Shown here one piece after another: positions 43,478 through 52,546 of a stretch of 64,000 bases of DNA. The notes beneath the pieces were generated by a model, which did no database searches, was not told where the DNA came from, and saw nothing but the letters and a program-made list of their open reading frames with translations. Each line of letters opens with the position of its first letter. The first letter of the stretch is position 1. The stretch comes from Actinotalea endophytica (GTDB lineage Bacteria > Actinomycetota > Actinomycetes > Actinomycetales > Cellulomonadaceae): NCBI RefSeq assembly GCF_025717005.1, contig NZ_JAOVZU010000003.1, forward strand, positions 345,771 through 409,770, given 5' to 3'. A program made the position numbers and the translations under genes.

Positions 43478-43495
43478 TTGCCAGCGTGTTGCCAG
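43478..43495 (+). promoter_or_regulatory. TTGCCAG direct repeat before kgd
   Basis: TTGCCAG occurs twice with an 11-base period (43478 and 43489), about 150 bases before the kgd start, so it lies on one DNA face. A TAGGCT hexamer at 43575-43580 may be the kgd -10. Regulator not identified. Confidence 0.35.
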
Positions 43496-43637
43496 GTCAG
43501 GGGGCATTGCGGGGCCCGCTCTCGCGAGCCGGACGGCACGCGTCGTCGAGCGGGCGACGGCGTCGCCCGTGGCCTAGGCTGAGACGGCAAAGACGGCCGT
43601 GGCAACGGTCGAAGGTCCGGGGTGGAAGAGGCACTCG

Positions 43638-46600
43638 GTGTCCCAGCAGACAGGCAGCGACGCCATGCGGGCGGCGTTCGGCGCGAACCAGTGGCTCGTG
43701 GACGAGCTCTACGAGCAGTACAAGGCCGACCGGGACTCGGTCGACCCGGCCTGGTGGGACTTCTTCGAGGACTACACGCCACGCGGTGCGACGACCACCG
43801 CGGACCCCGCGCGCGACACGGCGACCGTGGAACGGGGCAACGGCGACGCGGCCGCTCCCGCGACCCCCGCGGCCGGGGCAGGTTCGCCCGACGGCACGGT
43901 CCGCGCGCAGGCCCCCGCGCCCGCCGCTCCCCCGGCACCGGCCACCGGGCCGGCGACGGCGACGGCGGCCACGGCCGCACCCGCGACGGCCTCCACCAGG
44001 CCCGCCACGACGCCCGCCGACACGGCACCCGAACCCGAGCCGCGCGCCGAGCGCGCGCCCGGTCAGGCGGTGCCGACGACGCCGCGACAGCCGGACGTGC
44101 CGGCCCTCACCGGCCCCATCGCGAGCGCGGTCCCGGCGACCGCCGCCTACGCGAACCCGCCGGCCTCCCGCCTCGAGCACCCGGGCGCCAAGCCCGAGCC
44201 GACCGTCGAGCGACTCCGCGGCCCGGCGGCGAGGGTCGTCGCGAACATGGAGTCGAGCCTCGAGGTCCCGACCGCGACCTCGGTGCGCGCCGTTCCGGCG
44301 AAGCTGCTCGTCGACAACCGGACCGTGATCAACAACCACCTCAGCCGCACCCGCGGCGGCAAGGTGTCGTTCACCCACCTGATCGGGTACGCGATCGTCG
44401 AGGCGCTCGCCGAGGTCCCGCAGATGAACTTCGGCTACGCGCCGCAGGAGGGCAAGCCGGCCGTCGTCGACCCCGGCACCGTCAACTTCGGCCTCGCGAT
44501 CGACCTCGCGAAGCCGGACGGCACCCGGCAGCTCCTGGTGCCGAACATCAAGGGTGCCGACGCCCTCGACTTCGACCAGTTCGTCGCCGCCTACGAGGAC
44601 ATCGTCCGGCGGGCCCGCAACGCGAAGCTCACGCCGGACGACTTCGCCGGCACGACGATCAGCCTGACCAACCCCGGCACCATCGGCACCGTGCACTCGG
44701 TGCCACGCCTGATGCAGGGGCAGGGCACGATCGTCGGGGTCGGTGCGATGGACTACCCCGCGGAGTTCCAGGGCGCCTCCGACGAGCAGCTCGCGCGGCT
44801 CGGCGTCTCCAAGGTCCTCACCCTCACCTCGACCTACGACCACCGGATCATCCAGGGCGCCCAGTCCGGTGACTTCCTGCGGGTGATCGGCGCGAAGCTG
44901 CTCGGCGAGGGCGGCTTCTACGACCGCGTCTTCGCGGCCCTGCGGGTGCCGTACGAGCCGGTGCGCTGGGTGCGCGACAACACGGTCGACATCGACGCGG
45001 AGCTGGCGAAGCCGGCCCGGATCGCCGAGCTGATCCACGCCTACCGCTCGCGCGGCCACCTGATGGCCGAGACGGACCCGCTGGCCTACCGCCAGCGCCG
45101 CCACCCGGACCTGGACATCCAGAACCACGGCCTGACCCTGTGGGACCTCGACCGGGTCTTCCCGACCGCGGGCTTCACGGGCAAGCCCAAGGCGACGCTG
45201 CGCGACATCCTCGGGCTGCTGCGCGACTCGTACTGCCGCAGCGTGGGCGCCGAGTACATGCACCTGCAGGACCCCCGGCAGCGGCGCTGGCTGCAGGAGC
45301 GGCTCGAGGCGGGCTACGCACGCACGCCGCGCGAGGACCAGCTGCGGATCCTGCGCCGGCTCAACGCGGCCGAGGCGTTCGAGACGTTCCTGCAGACCAA
45401 GTACGTCGGGCAGAAGCGCTTCTCGCTCGAGGGCGGCGAGTCGCTCATCCCGCTGCTCGACGCCGTCCTGTCACGGGCGGCCGAGAACGGCCTGGACGAG
45501 GTCGCGATCGGCATGTCGCACCGCGGCCGGCTCAACGTCCTGGCGAACCTCGCCGGCAAGTCGATCTCGCAGATCTTCGCGGAGTTCCAGGGCAACGCCG
45601 ACCCGCGCTCGGTGCAGGGCTCGGGCGACGTCAAGTACCACCTCGGCACCGAGGGCGTGTTCACCGCCGAGTCCGGCGCGACGACCAGCGTGTACCTCGC
45701 CGCGAACCCGTCCCACCTCGAGGCCGTCAACCCGGTGCTCGAGGGCATCGTGCGCGCCAAGCAGGACCGGATCGACCTCGGCGGCGACGGCTTCTCGGTG
45801 CTCCCGGTGCTGATCCACGGCGACGCGGCGTTCGCCGGCCAGGGCGTGGTGTACGAGACGCTGAACCTCGCGCAGCTGCGCGGCTACCGCACCGGCGGCA
45901 CGGTCCACGTCATCGTGAACAACCAGGTGGGCTTCACGACCGGACCGTCGTCGTCGCGCTCGACGACCTACTGCACGGACATCGGCAAGGGCCTGCAGGT
46001 GCCGATCTTCCACGTCAACGGGGACGACCCGGAGGCCTGTGTCGCGGTCGCCGAGCTCGCGTTCGACTTCCGCGAGCAGTTCGACCGCGACGTGATCATC
46101 GACATGATCTGCTACCGCCGACGCGGCCACAACGAGGGCGACGACCCGTCGATGACCCAGCCGCTGATGTACAACCTCATCGAGGCCAAGCGCTCGGCCC
46201 GCAAGATCTACACCGAGTCGCTGGTCAGCCGGGGCGACATCACGGTCGACCAGGCGGCCGAGGCGCTCGCGCACTACCAGGGCGAGCTCGAGCGGGTCTT
46301 CGCCGAGACCCGCGAGGTCTACACCCCCGCCCCGGAGAGCGAGCCGGTCGCCGGCCTGGAGCGGCCCGAGGCCCAGCTCGAGGACGCCGGCACCATGGTC
46401 GGCTGGCAGACCGCCGTCGACCCCGCCGTGCTCGCCCGGATCGGCCGTGCGCAGGTGCGCCCGCCGGAGGGCTTCACGGTGCACCCGAAGCTGGTCAAGC
46501 TGCTCGAGACGCGCGAGCAGATGTCCCGCGAGGGCGGTGTCGACTGGGGCTTCGGCGAGCTGCTCGCGTTCGGCTCGCTGCTCGTCGAGGGCACCCCGGT

Positions 46601-47558
46601 GCGCCTGGCCGGGCAGGACAGCCGGCGCGGCACGTTCGTCCAGCGCCACGCCGTGCTGCACGACCGCAAGACCGGCGCCGAGTGGACCCCGCTGCTCTAC
46701 CTGTCCGCGGACCAGGGCAAGTTCTGGGTGTACGACTCGTCCCTGTCCGAGTTCGCCGCGATGGGCTTCGAGTACGGGTACTCGATCGAGCGGCCCGACG
46801 CGCTCGTGCTGTGGGAGGCACAGTTCGGCGACTTCGCGAACGGCGCCCAGACGATCATCGACGAGTTCATCTCGTCGGCCGAGCAGAAGTGGGGTCAGCG
46901 CTCCTCGGTCGTGCTGCTCCTGCCGCACGGCTTCGAGGGTCAAGGCCCGGACCACTCGTCGGCCCGGATCGAGCGCTACCTGCAGATGTCCGCCGAGCAG
47001 AACCTCACGGTCGCGATGCCGACCACACCGGCGTCGTACTTCCACCTGCTGCGGCGGCAGGCGTACCAGCGGCCGCGGCGCCCGCTCGTGGTGTTCACGC
47101 CGAAGTCGATGCTGCGGCTCAAGGCCGCGACGTCGGCCGTGGCGGACTTCGCCACCGGCACCTTCCGCACGGTGATCCCCGAGGAGCGGCTGCCCGCCGA
47201 CGCCGCGGTGGACCGCGTCCTGATGTGCACCGGGAAGGTGTACTGGGACCTGCTGGCCCACCGCGAGAAGATCGGCGACACCCGCACCGCGATCATCCGG
47301 CTCGAGCAGCTGTACCCGCTGGACCGCGCGGCGATCGCCGAGGCGATCGCCGGGTACGGCGACGCCGAGCTGGTCTGGGTCCAGGAGGAGCCGTCGAACC
47401 AGGGCGCCTGGTCGTTCATCAAGGTGCGTCTGCCGCGGTCCCTGAACCGCGACGTGCGACGGGTCTCGCGGCCCGGCTCGGCCTCGCCGGCCGCCGGGTC
47501 GGCCAAGGTGCACGCCGCGGAGCAGCGGGCGATCGTCGAGCAGGCGTTCGCCCGCTGA
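43638..47558 (+). CDS. kgd: Multifunctional 2-oxoglutarate enzyme (Kgd: decarboxylase, dehydrogenase E1 and E2)
   Basis: TCA-cycle step from 2-oxoglutarate to succinyl-CoA or succinate semialdehyde. The 1306-residue fusion has the E1 N-tail ([20 protein letters not shown]), an Ala/Pro/Thr-rich linker (about 45-150), an E2-like acyltransferase domain (about 185-440) without lipoyl domain, with YDHRIIQG, and the ThDP-dependent E1 (about 455-1306; [29 protein letters not shown]). The GTG chosen has GGAAGAGG six bases upstream. A GTG at 43599 would add 13 residues. Actinobacterial type, often controlled by GarA/OdhI. Confidence 0.96.
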   Translation: MSQQTGSDAMRAAFGANQWLVDELYEQYKADRDSVDPAWWDFFEDYTPRGATTTADPARDTATVERGNGDAAAPATPAAGAGSPDGTVRAQAPAPAAPPAPATGPATATAATAAPATASTRPATTPADTAPEPEPRAERAPGQAVPTTPRQPDVPALTGPIASAVPATAAYANPPASRLEHPGAKPEPTVERLRGPAARVVANMESSLEVPTATSVRAVPAKLLVDNRTVINNHLSRTRGGKVSFTHLIGYAIVEALAEVPQMNFGYAPQEGKPAVVDPGTVNFGLAIDLAKPDGTRQLLVPNIKGADALDFDQFVAAYEDIVRRARNAKLTPDDFAGTTISLTNPGTIGTVHSVPRLMQGQGTIVGVGAMDYPAEFQGASDEQLARLGVSKVLTLTSTYDHRIIQGAQSGDFLRVIGAKLLGEGGFYDRVFAALRVPYEPVRWVRDNTVDIDAELAKPARIAELIHAYRSRGHLMAETDPLAYRQRRHPDLDIQNHGLTLWDLDRVFPTAGFTGKPKATLRDILGLLRDSYCRSVGAEYMHLQDPRQRRWLQERLEAGYARTPREDQLRILRRLNAAEAFETFLQTKYVGQKRFSLEGGESLIPLLDAVLSRAAENGLDEVAIGMSHRGRLNVLANLAGKSISQIFAEFQGNADPRSVQGSGDVKYHLGTEGVFTAESGATTSVYLAANPSHLEAVNPVLEGIVRAKQDRIDLGGDGFSVLPVLIHGDAAFAGQGVVYETLNLAQLRGYRTGGTVHVIVNNQVGFTTGPSSSRSTTYCTDIGKGLQVPIFHVNGDDPEACVAVAELAFDFREQFDRDVIIDMICYRRRGHNEGDDPSMTQPLMYNLIEAKRSARKIYTESLVSRGDITVDQAAEALAHYQGELERVFAETREVYTPAPESEPVAGLERPEAQLEDAGTMVGWQTAVDPAVLARIGRAQVRPPEGFTVHPKLVKLLETREQMSREGGVDWGFGELLAFGSLLVEGTPVRLAGQDSRRGTFVQRHAVLHDRKTGAEWTPLLYLSADQGKFWVYDSSLSEFAAMGFEYGYSIERPDALVLWEAQFGDFANGAQTIIDEFISSAEQKWGQRSSVVLLLPHGFEGQGPDHSSARIERYLQMSAEQNLTVAMPTTPASYFHLLRRQAYQRPRRPLVVFTPKSMLRLKAATSAVADFATGTFRTVIPEERLPADAAVDRVLMCTGKVYWDLLAHREKIGDTRTAIIRLEQLYPLDRAAIAEAIAGYGDAELVWVQEEPSNQGAWSFIKVRLPRSLNRDVRRVSRPGSASPAAGSAKVHAAEQRAIVEQAFAR

Positions 47559-47562
47559 GCCG

Positions 47563-48540
47563 TCAGGCGGACGCGGGTTCGTCCTCCTCGGCGCACTCCG
47601 CACCGCAGAAGGTGCGGCGGTAGGCCTGCGGGCTGGTGCCCAGCTCGGCGGCGAAGTGGTGCCGCAGCGCGGCCGCGCCACCGAAGCCGGACCGGTGCGC
47701 GATGTCCTCCACGGCGAGGTCGGTGCGCTCGAGGAGCTCCTGCGCCCGGCGCAGGCGCAACCGGTTCACCCAGGCGGCGGGCGTGGTGCCGACCTCGGCG
47801 CGGAACCGCCGGGCGAAGGTTCGCTCCGACATGTGTGCGCGCGCGGCCAGGCGCGGCACGGAGAGCTCGTCGTCGAGGTTCACCTCCGCCCAGGCGAGCA
47901 CGTCGGCCAGCGGCCCGGTGCAGCGTGGCACGGGCACGTCGATGAACTGTGCCTGTCCACCGTCCCGGTGCGGGGGGACGACCATCCGGCGTGCGATGGC
48001 CGAGGCCGCCGCTGCGCCGAGCTCGCGCCGCACCAGGTGCAGGCAGGCGTCCACGCCGGCCGCGGTGCCCGCGCTCGTCACGACCCGGTCGTCCTCGACG
48101 TAGAGCACACCCGGGTCGACCTCAGCCCGCGGGTAGTCGCGGGCGAGCGTGTCGCTGTACATCCAGTGCGTCGTGCACCGCCGCCCGTCCAGCAGGCCGG
48201 CCCGCGCGAGGGCGAAGGCGCCGCTGCACACGCTCAGCAGCCAGGCGCCGCGCGCGTGCGTGGACCTGAGCAGCTCCACGACCTCGGGATCCAGGGGCGT
48301 GTCCGGGCCGTAGGCGGGGACCAACACGAGGTCCACCCCCGCCGCCGCCGCCAGGCCGTCCCGCACCACGACGTCGAAGCCGAGCTTGGTCGGCACCGGC
48401 CCGGGCCGCGGTGTGACGAGCCGGAAGTCGAACGACGGCCCGTCGGTGTCGCTGCGGTCGATCCCGAAGACCTCGCAGGCGACCCCCAGCTCGAACGGTG
48501 CGACGTTCGGCAGGACCAGGACGGCGACGGATCGGAGCAT
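47563..48540 (-). CDS. GlxA-type AraC family regulator with DJ-1/PfpI domain
   Basis: A 325-residue regulator. A DJ-1/PfpI-like amidotransferase-fold domain (about 3-180), with the nucleophile-elbow-like SVCSGAFALARAG near residue 108, is followed by a double helix-turn-helix AraC domain (about 215-310; LAARAHMSERTFARRF and IAHRSGFGGAAALRHHF). The C-terminus has two close cysteines (CGAEC). CAGGAT lies six bases before the ATG, suggesting a leaderless start. It converges on kgd with four bases between and diverges from a small membrane protein gene. Confidence 0.88.
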   Translation of the reverse strand: MLRSVAVLVLPNVAPFELGVACEVFGIDRSDTDGPSFDFRLVTPRPGPVPTKLGFDVVVRDGLAAAAGVDLVLVPAYGPDTPLDPEVVELLRSTHARGAWLLSVCSGAFALARAGLLDGRRCTTHWMYSDTLARDYPRAEVDPGVLYVEDDRVVTSAGTAAGVDACLHLVRRELGAAAASAIARRMVVPPHRDGGQAQFIDVPVPRCTGPLADVLAWAEVNLDDELSVPRLAARAHMSERTFARRFRAEVGTTPAAWVNRLRLRRAQELLERTDLAVEDIAHRSGFGGAAALRHHFAAELGTSPQAYRRTFCGAECAEEDEPASA

Positions 48541-48560
48541 GGGCCGATCCTGGCACAGTT

Positions 48561-48608
48561 GTGGCGGAAAATCGACGCAGCATGTCTCTTCTGCCACTGG
48601 TGGCGGAA
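48561..48608. promoter_or_regulatory. GTGGCGGAA repeats between the GlxA-type gene and the small membrane protein gene
   Basis: GTGGCGGAA occurs at 48561-48569 and 48600-48608 in the same orientation. The second is also the right arm of a dyad TTCTGCCAC-TG-GTGGCGGAA (48589-48608). Candidate sites for the adjacent AraC-type regulator. Confidence 0.5.
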
Positions 48609-48633
48609 TCTTGCTCAACGCACGATATCTGCC

Positions 48634-48786
48634 ATGACCATGACCTTCGCCATCCTGGCCCTGCTGCTCCTGATCGCCCTCACCGTCGCGCTGGCCCGCG
48701 TGATCCAGGCCGACGGCCGGGGGCACACGCCGCCGCGCTCCCACCCGGCCTGGGACGACCGGCTCACCGGCCTCCCGCCGCGCTGA
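48634..48786 (+). CDS. Small membrane protein of unknown function, 50 residues
   Basis: A 50-residue protein: one hydrophobic helix (about 3-24, TFAILALLLLIALTVALARV) and a polar tail that ends WDDRLTGLPPR. The ATG sits 93 bases from the divergent GlxA-type regulator gene. No close Shine-Dalgarno is visible. The reading frame is supported by a stop codon at a natural end and by sensible residue content, but expression is unproven. It may be the target of the adjacent regulator. Confidence 0.55.
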   Translation: MTMTFAILALLLLIALTVALARVIQADGRGHTPPRSHPAWDDRLTGLPPR

Positions 48787-48873
48787 GCACGCCGCGCGTC
48801 GGTCCCGCCCCGGCGACCCCCCGTCCGCCAGACTGGACGGGGCTCCGTGCGGGGTCCGGACGAGGAGGGCACG

Positions 48874-49476
48874 GTGGACGGCGCGCGACGCATCGTGGTC
48901 GTCGGCGACGAGCTGGTCGCCGGCGCGGGCGACCCGCGGGGGCTCGGCTGGGTCGGCCGGGTCGCGGCACGCACCCCCGAGGAACCGCGGCCGACCTTCC
49001 TCACCCTCGCGGTCCCCGGTGAGACCACCACATCGCTCGCGCAGCGCTGGGAGCACGAGGTCACGCCCCGCCTGCTGACCCCCGAGCCGGAGCACGGTCA
49101 CCTCATGGTGGTCGCGCTCGGTCGCGCCGACCTCGCCGGTGGCGTCTCCCTGGCCCGCAGCCGGCTCAACCTGGCCAACATCCTCGACGTGGCCGACCAA
49201 CGACGGATCGCCTGCTTCGTGGTCGGCCCGCCGCCCACCACGCTCGCCGACCCCGACGCGCAGGCCGAGCTGTCCTCCGCGTTCGCCGACGTGTCCGGGC
49301 GGCGACGCGTGCCCTACGTCGAGACCTACGGGCCACTGGCCCAGCACGACCAGTGGCTGGCCGACATGGCGGACGGCGACGGAGCGACGCCCGGCCAGGT
49401 CGGCTACGGCCTGATGGCGTGGCTCGTGCTGCACACCGGCTGGTCCCGGTGGCTCGGCCTGCCCGACGACGTCTGA
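48874..49476 (+). CDS. SGNH/GDSL-fold protein lacking catalytic residues
   Basis: A 200-residue protein with the outline of an SGNH hydrolase, but with the key residues changed. Block I reads GDELVAG (11-17), with Glu13 where the nucleophilic Ser should be. Block III reads GRAD (83-86), with Ala in place of Asn. Block V reads DGATPGQVGY, with Thr in place of the catalytic His. Only the Gly in VPGETT and the Asp remain. It may be a binding or structural protein. The GTG has GAGGAGG five bases upstream. It ends one base from the convergent pilT stop codon. Confidence 0.7.
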   Translation: MDGARRIVVVGDELVAGAGDPRGLGWVGRVAARTPEEPRPTFLTLAVPGETTTSLAQRWEHEVTPRLLTPEPEHGHLMVVALGRADLAGGVSLARSRLNLANILDVADQRRIACFVVGPPPTTLADPDAQAELSSAFADVSGRRRVPYVETYGPLAQHDQWLADMADGDGATPGQVGYGLMAWLVLHTGWSRWLGLPDDV

Positions 49477-49477
49477 G

Positions 49478-50566
49478 TCAGAGCTCGACGCCCGCCCCAC
49501 GCAACGTCACGGTGAGGTCGTGCGGGTTGGTCGCGATCGAGCAGGCGTCGTCGTAGGTCACGACGCCGTCGCGGACCAGCGCGAACAGGTGCTGGTCGAA
49601 GGTCTGCATCTTGGAGTACTCACCCTCGGCGATCAGGTCGACGATCGGCGGGTTGTCGGCGGGCTCCACGATCGCCTCGGCCGTCCGGCCGGTGTTCACC
49701 ATCACCTCGACCGCCGCGACCCGCCCCGCGCCGTCGGCACGGCGCACCAGCCGCTGGGAGACGATGCCGCGCAGCGACTGCGCGAGCGCTGCACGGATCT
49801 GCTTCTGCTCGTGCGGCGGGAAGAAGTCGACGATGCGGTTGACCGTCTCCTGGGCGTCGATCGTGTGCAGCGTCGACATCACGAGGTGACCGGTCTCGGC
49901 GGCCGACAGGGCCGCACGCACCGTCTCCGTGTCACGCATCTCACCGACCAGGATCACGTCCGGGTCCTGCCGCATCGCGGCGCGCAGCGCGACCGTGAAG
50001 TCTGCGGTGTCGTAGCGCACCTCGCGCTGCGACACGATCGCCTTCTTGTCCGAGTGCAGGATCTCGATCGGGTCCTCGATCGTGACGATGTTGACCTCCT
50101 TGTAGGTGTTCACGAGGTCCACCAACGAGGCCAGCGTCGTCGTCTTGCCGGAGCCGGTCGGCCCCGTGACGAGCACCAGACCGCGAGGTTCGAGGGCAAG
50201 CTCGCCGACCACCTCCGGGATCCCGAGCTCGACCAGGGTCTGCGACCCGACCGCGACGCGCCGGAACACCAGGCCGGCCGTGCCCCGGGCCTGGTAGGCG
50301 TTCACCCGGAACCGGCCGACGCCGGACAGCGAGTACGCGAAGTCCGCCTCGTGCGTCTGGGCGAACTCGTCGACCAGCGCTGCCGGCATCACCTCGGCCA
50401 CCATCGCCGCGGTGTCGTCGGGGTGCAGCTCGGGCACCTGGAGCCGGCGCAGGCGGCCGTCGACCCGCAGCCGGGGCGGGGAACCCACCTTGCAGTGCAG
50501 GTCGGAGCCGCCGCTGGAGACCAGGGCGTGCAGCAGCGGGATCACGGACTGAGGCTTCGCGGTCAC
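49478..50566 (-). CDS. PilT-like twitching motility ATPase (orphan)
   Basis: A hexameric ATPase of the GspE/PilT class that drives pilus retraction. The 362-residue protein has an N-domain with GSDLHCKVGSPPRLRV, Walker A GPTGSGKTT (about 130), Asp and Walker B region ALRAAMRQDPDVILVGEMRDTET, and the His box GHLVMSTLHT. No other pilus gene lies in the window. The start is uncertain: GTG at 50566 is chosen, and in-frame alternatives exist just upstream at 50575 and at an ATG near 50620, none with a clear ribosome site. Confidence 0.85.
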   Translation of the reverse strand: MTAKPQSVIPLLHALVSSGGSDLHCKVGSPPRLRVDGRLRRLQVPELHPDDTAAMVAEVMPAALVDEFAQTHEADFAYSLSGVGRFRVNAYQARGTAGLVFRRVAVGSQTLVELGIPEVVGELALEPRGLVLVTGPTGSGKTTTLASLVDLVNTYKEVNIVTIEDPIEILHSDKKAIVSQREVRYDTADFTVALRAAMRQDPDVILVGEMRDTETVRAALSAAETGHLVMSTLHTIDAQETVNRIVDFFPPHEQKQIRAALAQSLRGIVSQRLVRRADGAGRVAAVEVMVNTGRTAEAIVEPADNPPIVDLIAEGEYSKMQTFDQHLFALVRDGVVTYDDACSIATNPHDLTVTLRGAGVEL

Positions 50567-50665
50567 GCTCCACACATCGGAAGCGGCACGCCGCGACTTG
50601 AGGATCCGTGGTCGTAGCATCCCGCCGGGTGTGGGACCATGGACGCCGCTTCGAAGGGAGCCACC

Positions 50666-50740
50666 ATGAGCAAGCGAGGCCGCAAGCGTCGGGGCCGCAA
50701 GGGCAACGCCGCGAACCACGGCAGGCGTCCGAACGCCTGA
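50666..50740 (+). CDS. Ribosomal protein bL37, 24 residues
   Basis: A 24-residue protein of the actinobacterial-specific large-subunit protein bL37 type. It begins MSKRGRKRRGRKGN and ends ANHGRRPNA, and the R/K-rich start followed by ANHG(K/R)RPN matches the mycobacterial protein from memory. The ATG has AAGGGAG seven bases upstream and a strong terminator follows at once. It is easily missed because it is so short. Confidence 0.82.
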   Translation: MSKRGRKRRGRKGNAANHGRRPNA

Positions 50741-50744
50741 GCTG

Positions 50745-50773
50745 ACGGGCGACGGGATCATCCCGTCGCCCGT
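50745..50773. terminator. Terminator after bL37
   Basis: ACGGGCGACGGGAT (50745-50758) and its exact complement (50760-50773) around one central base. The inner bases form the loop. It can also serve the convergent rsrA. Confidence 0.8.
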
Positions 50774-50829
50774 TCGCGTCTCACCGGTCGGTCAGGACCG
50801 CGGGTTCACACCGTCGGTCCAGGACCGCG

Positions 50830-51081
50830 TCAGGGCTCCAGGCGGGTGCGCAGCACGGTGAGCTGCTGGCGGATCCGCACGTGCAGCTCGGCCGGAGCGG
50901 CCTCCTTGCAGGAGCGCCGGACCAACGCCTTGAGATGGTCCTCGATGTCGTACTCGTGCAGGCAGCCGTCACAGTCCGCCAGGTGCGCGCGGATGCGATC
51001 CCCGTCGAGCTCGGAGATCTCCGCGTCGAGGAAGTCGAACAGCTTGGCGAGCGCCTCCGCGCAGTTCACCTCGTCGCTCAC
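50830..51081 (-). CDS. rsrA: Mycothiol-system anti-sigma factor RsrA
   Basis: An 83-residue zinc anti-sigma factor that binds SigR when reduced and releases it on disulfide stress. The ZAS motif HxxxCxxC is present (H33, C37, C40 in [10 protein letters not shown]) with an additional N-terminal Cys (C7), matching the S. coelicolor set. The GTG start overlaps the sigR stop codon by four bases (GTGA), so partners are made together. Confidence 0.93.
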   Translation of the reverse strand: MSDEVNCAEALAKLFDFLDAEISELDGDRIRAHLADCDGCLHEYDIEDHLKALVRRSCKEAAPAELHVRIRQQLTVLRTRLEP

Positions 51082-51695
51082 GACCTGCCTCCCTCGGCGG
51101 CCGGGACCAGACCACGCTCGCGCGCGTAGTCGGTGAGCAGCTCCCGCAGCTGGTGGCGCCCCCGGTGCAGCCGCGACATCACGGTGCCGATCGGCGTGCC
51201 CATGATCTCGGCGATCTCCTTGTAGGAGAACCCTTCGACGTCGGCCAGGTAGACAGCCATCCGGAAGTCCTCCCCGATCGCCGCCAGAGCCTCCTTGACG
51301 TCGGAGTCCGGCAGGGCGTCGAGCGCCTCCGCCTCGGCCGAGCGCAGGCCCGTGGACGTGTGCGAAGCGGCGCGCGCGATCTGCCAGTCCTCGATCTCCT
51401 CGCCGGAGGACTCCTGCGGCTCGCGCTGCTTCTTGCGATAGGTGTTGATGAAGGTGTTCGTCAGGATCCGGTAGAGCCAGGCCTTCAGGTTGGTGCCCGG
51501 CCTGTACTGGTGGAACGCGGCGAAGGCCTTGGCGATCGTCTCCTGGACCAGGTCCTCGGCGTCGGTCGGGTTGCGCGTCATCCGGAGCGCGGCGGAGTAG
51601 AGCTGGTCGACGTAGACGAGCGCCTCCGCCTCGAAGCGGGCGGCTCGCTCGGCTGCGGCCTCGTCCACGGGTGCGCGGCTGGTCTCCTCGGTCAT
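51078..51695 (-). CDS. sigR: RNA polymerase sigma factor SigR (ECF, disulfide stress)
   Basis: A 205-residue ECF sigma factor. Region 2 (about 30-95) has [34 protein letters not shown], and region 4 (about 140-190) has the [26 protein letters not shown] helix-turn-helix. It directs thiol-redox genes. The frame is open upstream to an ATG at 51788, so a longer SigR-prime form is possible, but the SigR-type promoter starts inside that stretch. Adjacent to rsrA. Confidence 0.93.
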   Translation of the reverse strand: MTEETSRAPVDEAAAERAARFEAEALVYVDQLYSAALRMTRNPTDAEDLVQETIAKAFAAFHQYRPGTNLKAWLYRILTNTFINTYRKKQREPQESSGEEIEDWQIARAASHTSTGLRSAEAEALDALPDSDVKEALAAIGEDFRMAVYLADVEGFSYKEIAEIMGTPIGTVMSRLHRGRHQLRELLTDYARERGLVPAAEGGRS

Positions 51696-51764
51696 CGGCC
51701 ACGAGCCTAGACCGGTCCAGGTCCCCGCACGCGGCGGGGCACACATCACACTCACGAGCAGCAC

Positions 51765-51791
51765 AACACCTGCGCGCGCCCCCGGCATTCC
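51765..51791 (-). promoter_or_regulatory. SigR-type promoter upstream of sigR
   Basis: On the minus strand GGAAT (51791-51787), 19 bases, then GTT (51767-51765), matching the SigR/SigH consensus GGAAT-N18/19-GTT. The ATG is about 70 bases downstream. It predicts positive autoregulation. A TAGGCT at 51709-51704 could be a second, housekeeping -10. Confidence 0.75.
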
Positions 51792-51879
51792 CGGGGCTCT
51801 CGCGCCGGCCGGGCGCGACCCTCGTGCGGATCCGGTCCGGATCTGGTCCGGTTCTCGTGCTGGAGCCCGATCGACGCGT

Positions 51880-51885
51880 TAGCGT
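51880..51885 (+). promoter_or_regulatory. Possible -10 of the DoxX-like gene
   Basis: TAGCGT, 28 bases before the ATG. The leader contains GAGGGAGG as ribosome site. Confidence 0.4.
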
Positions 51886-51913
51886 GGGCACACCACGTGA
51901 GGGAGGCACACGC

Positions 51914-52477
51914 ATGCTCATCCGCCGGGTCGCCAGGTCAGCATTCGCCACCTGGTTCGCCGTCGAGGGCTGGCAGGCGGCGCGCAAGCCTGCCGACCAC
52001 GCCACCCGGGTCCGCGCGACGTGGGGCGCCGTGCAGGACCGGCTCGGGCTCCCCGACGCACCGGACGACCGCACGCTCACCTGGGTGGTCCGGGCCCACG
52101 GCGGAGCGATGGCGATCGCCGCAGCCCTGCTCGCGATCGGCAAGGCACCGCGCTCCGCGGCGCTCGCGCTGGCCGGGCTGACCGCCCCGCTCGTGCTCGC
52201 GAACGCGCCGATCGGCCCCGCCGCCAAGGCCGCCGGCGCGGACAAGGGCGCGTTCTGGCGCTCGGTGTCGATGCTCGGCGGCGCGCTGCTGGCCGGGATC
52301 GACCACGAAGGCCGCCCGTCGATGGCATGGCGCATCGAGCACGCCAAGGTCGACCGCGCGATCGTGCGTGACGCGCAGCGGGTCGTCGCGGACGCCCAGC
52401 GCGACGCGAAGGACGCGATCGCCACCGCGCGCCGCGAGGCGAAGGACGCCGTCGCGGCGGCCAGGCGCTCCGCCTGA
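51914..52477 (+). CDS. DoxX-like membrane protein with charged C-terminal helix
   Basis: A 187-residue protein with the N-terminal membrane-helix pattern of DoxX/DoxD-like proteins (about 5-20, 55-75, 78-100, 120-135) and the family-like VRAHGGAMAIAAALLAIGKAPR. The last 45 residues form a repeated helix (RDAQRVVADAQRDAKDAIATARREAKDA) of alternating charge. Role unknown, and thiol-redox links of DoxX families are only suggestive beside sigR. It has a separate promoter. Confidence 0.7.
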   Translation: MLIRRVARSAFATWFAVEGWQAARKPADHATRVRATWGAVQDRLGLPDAPDDRTLTWVVRAHGGAMAIAAALLAIGKAPRSAALALAGLTAPLVLANAPIGPAAKAAGADKGAFWRSVSMLGGALLAGIDHEGRPSMAWRIEHAKVDRAIVRDAQRVVADAQRDAKDAIATARREAKDAVAAARRSA

Positions 52478-52534
52478 GACCCTGCTGCACCACCCCGACG
52501 CGGTCACCTCAGCGCCACAGCCCCGTCGGCTCGG

Positions 52535-52546
52535 TACCCTGCGCGC
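52535..52546 (+). promoter_or_regulatory. -10 box of aroA, leaderless start
   Basis: TACCCT followed by exactly six bases and the ATG. Confidence 0.6.

Noticed and set aside
51696-51788. N-terminal extension of SigR as the main start
   Set aside because: The SigR-type promoter lies within and downstream of the proposed ATG. The ECF fold begins after the internal ATG, so the short form is annotated.
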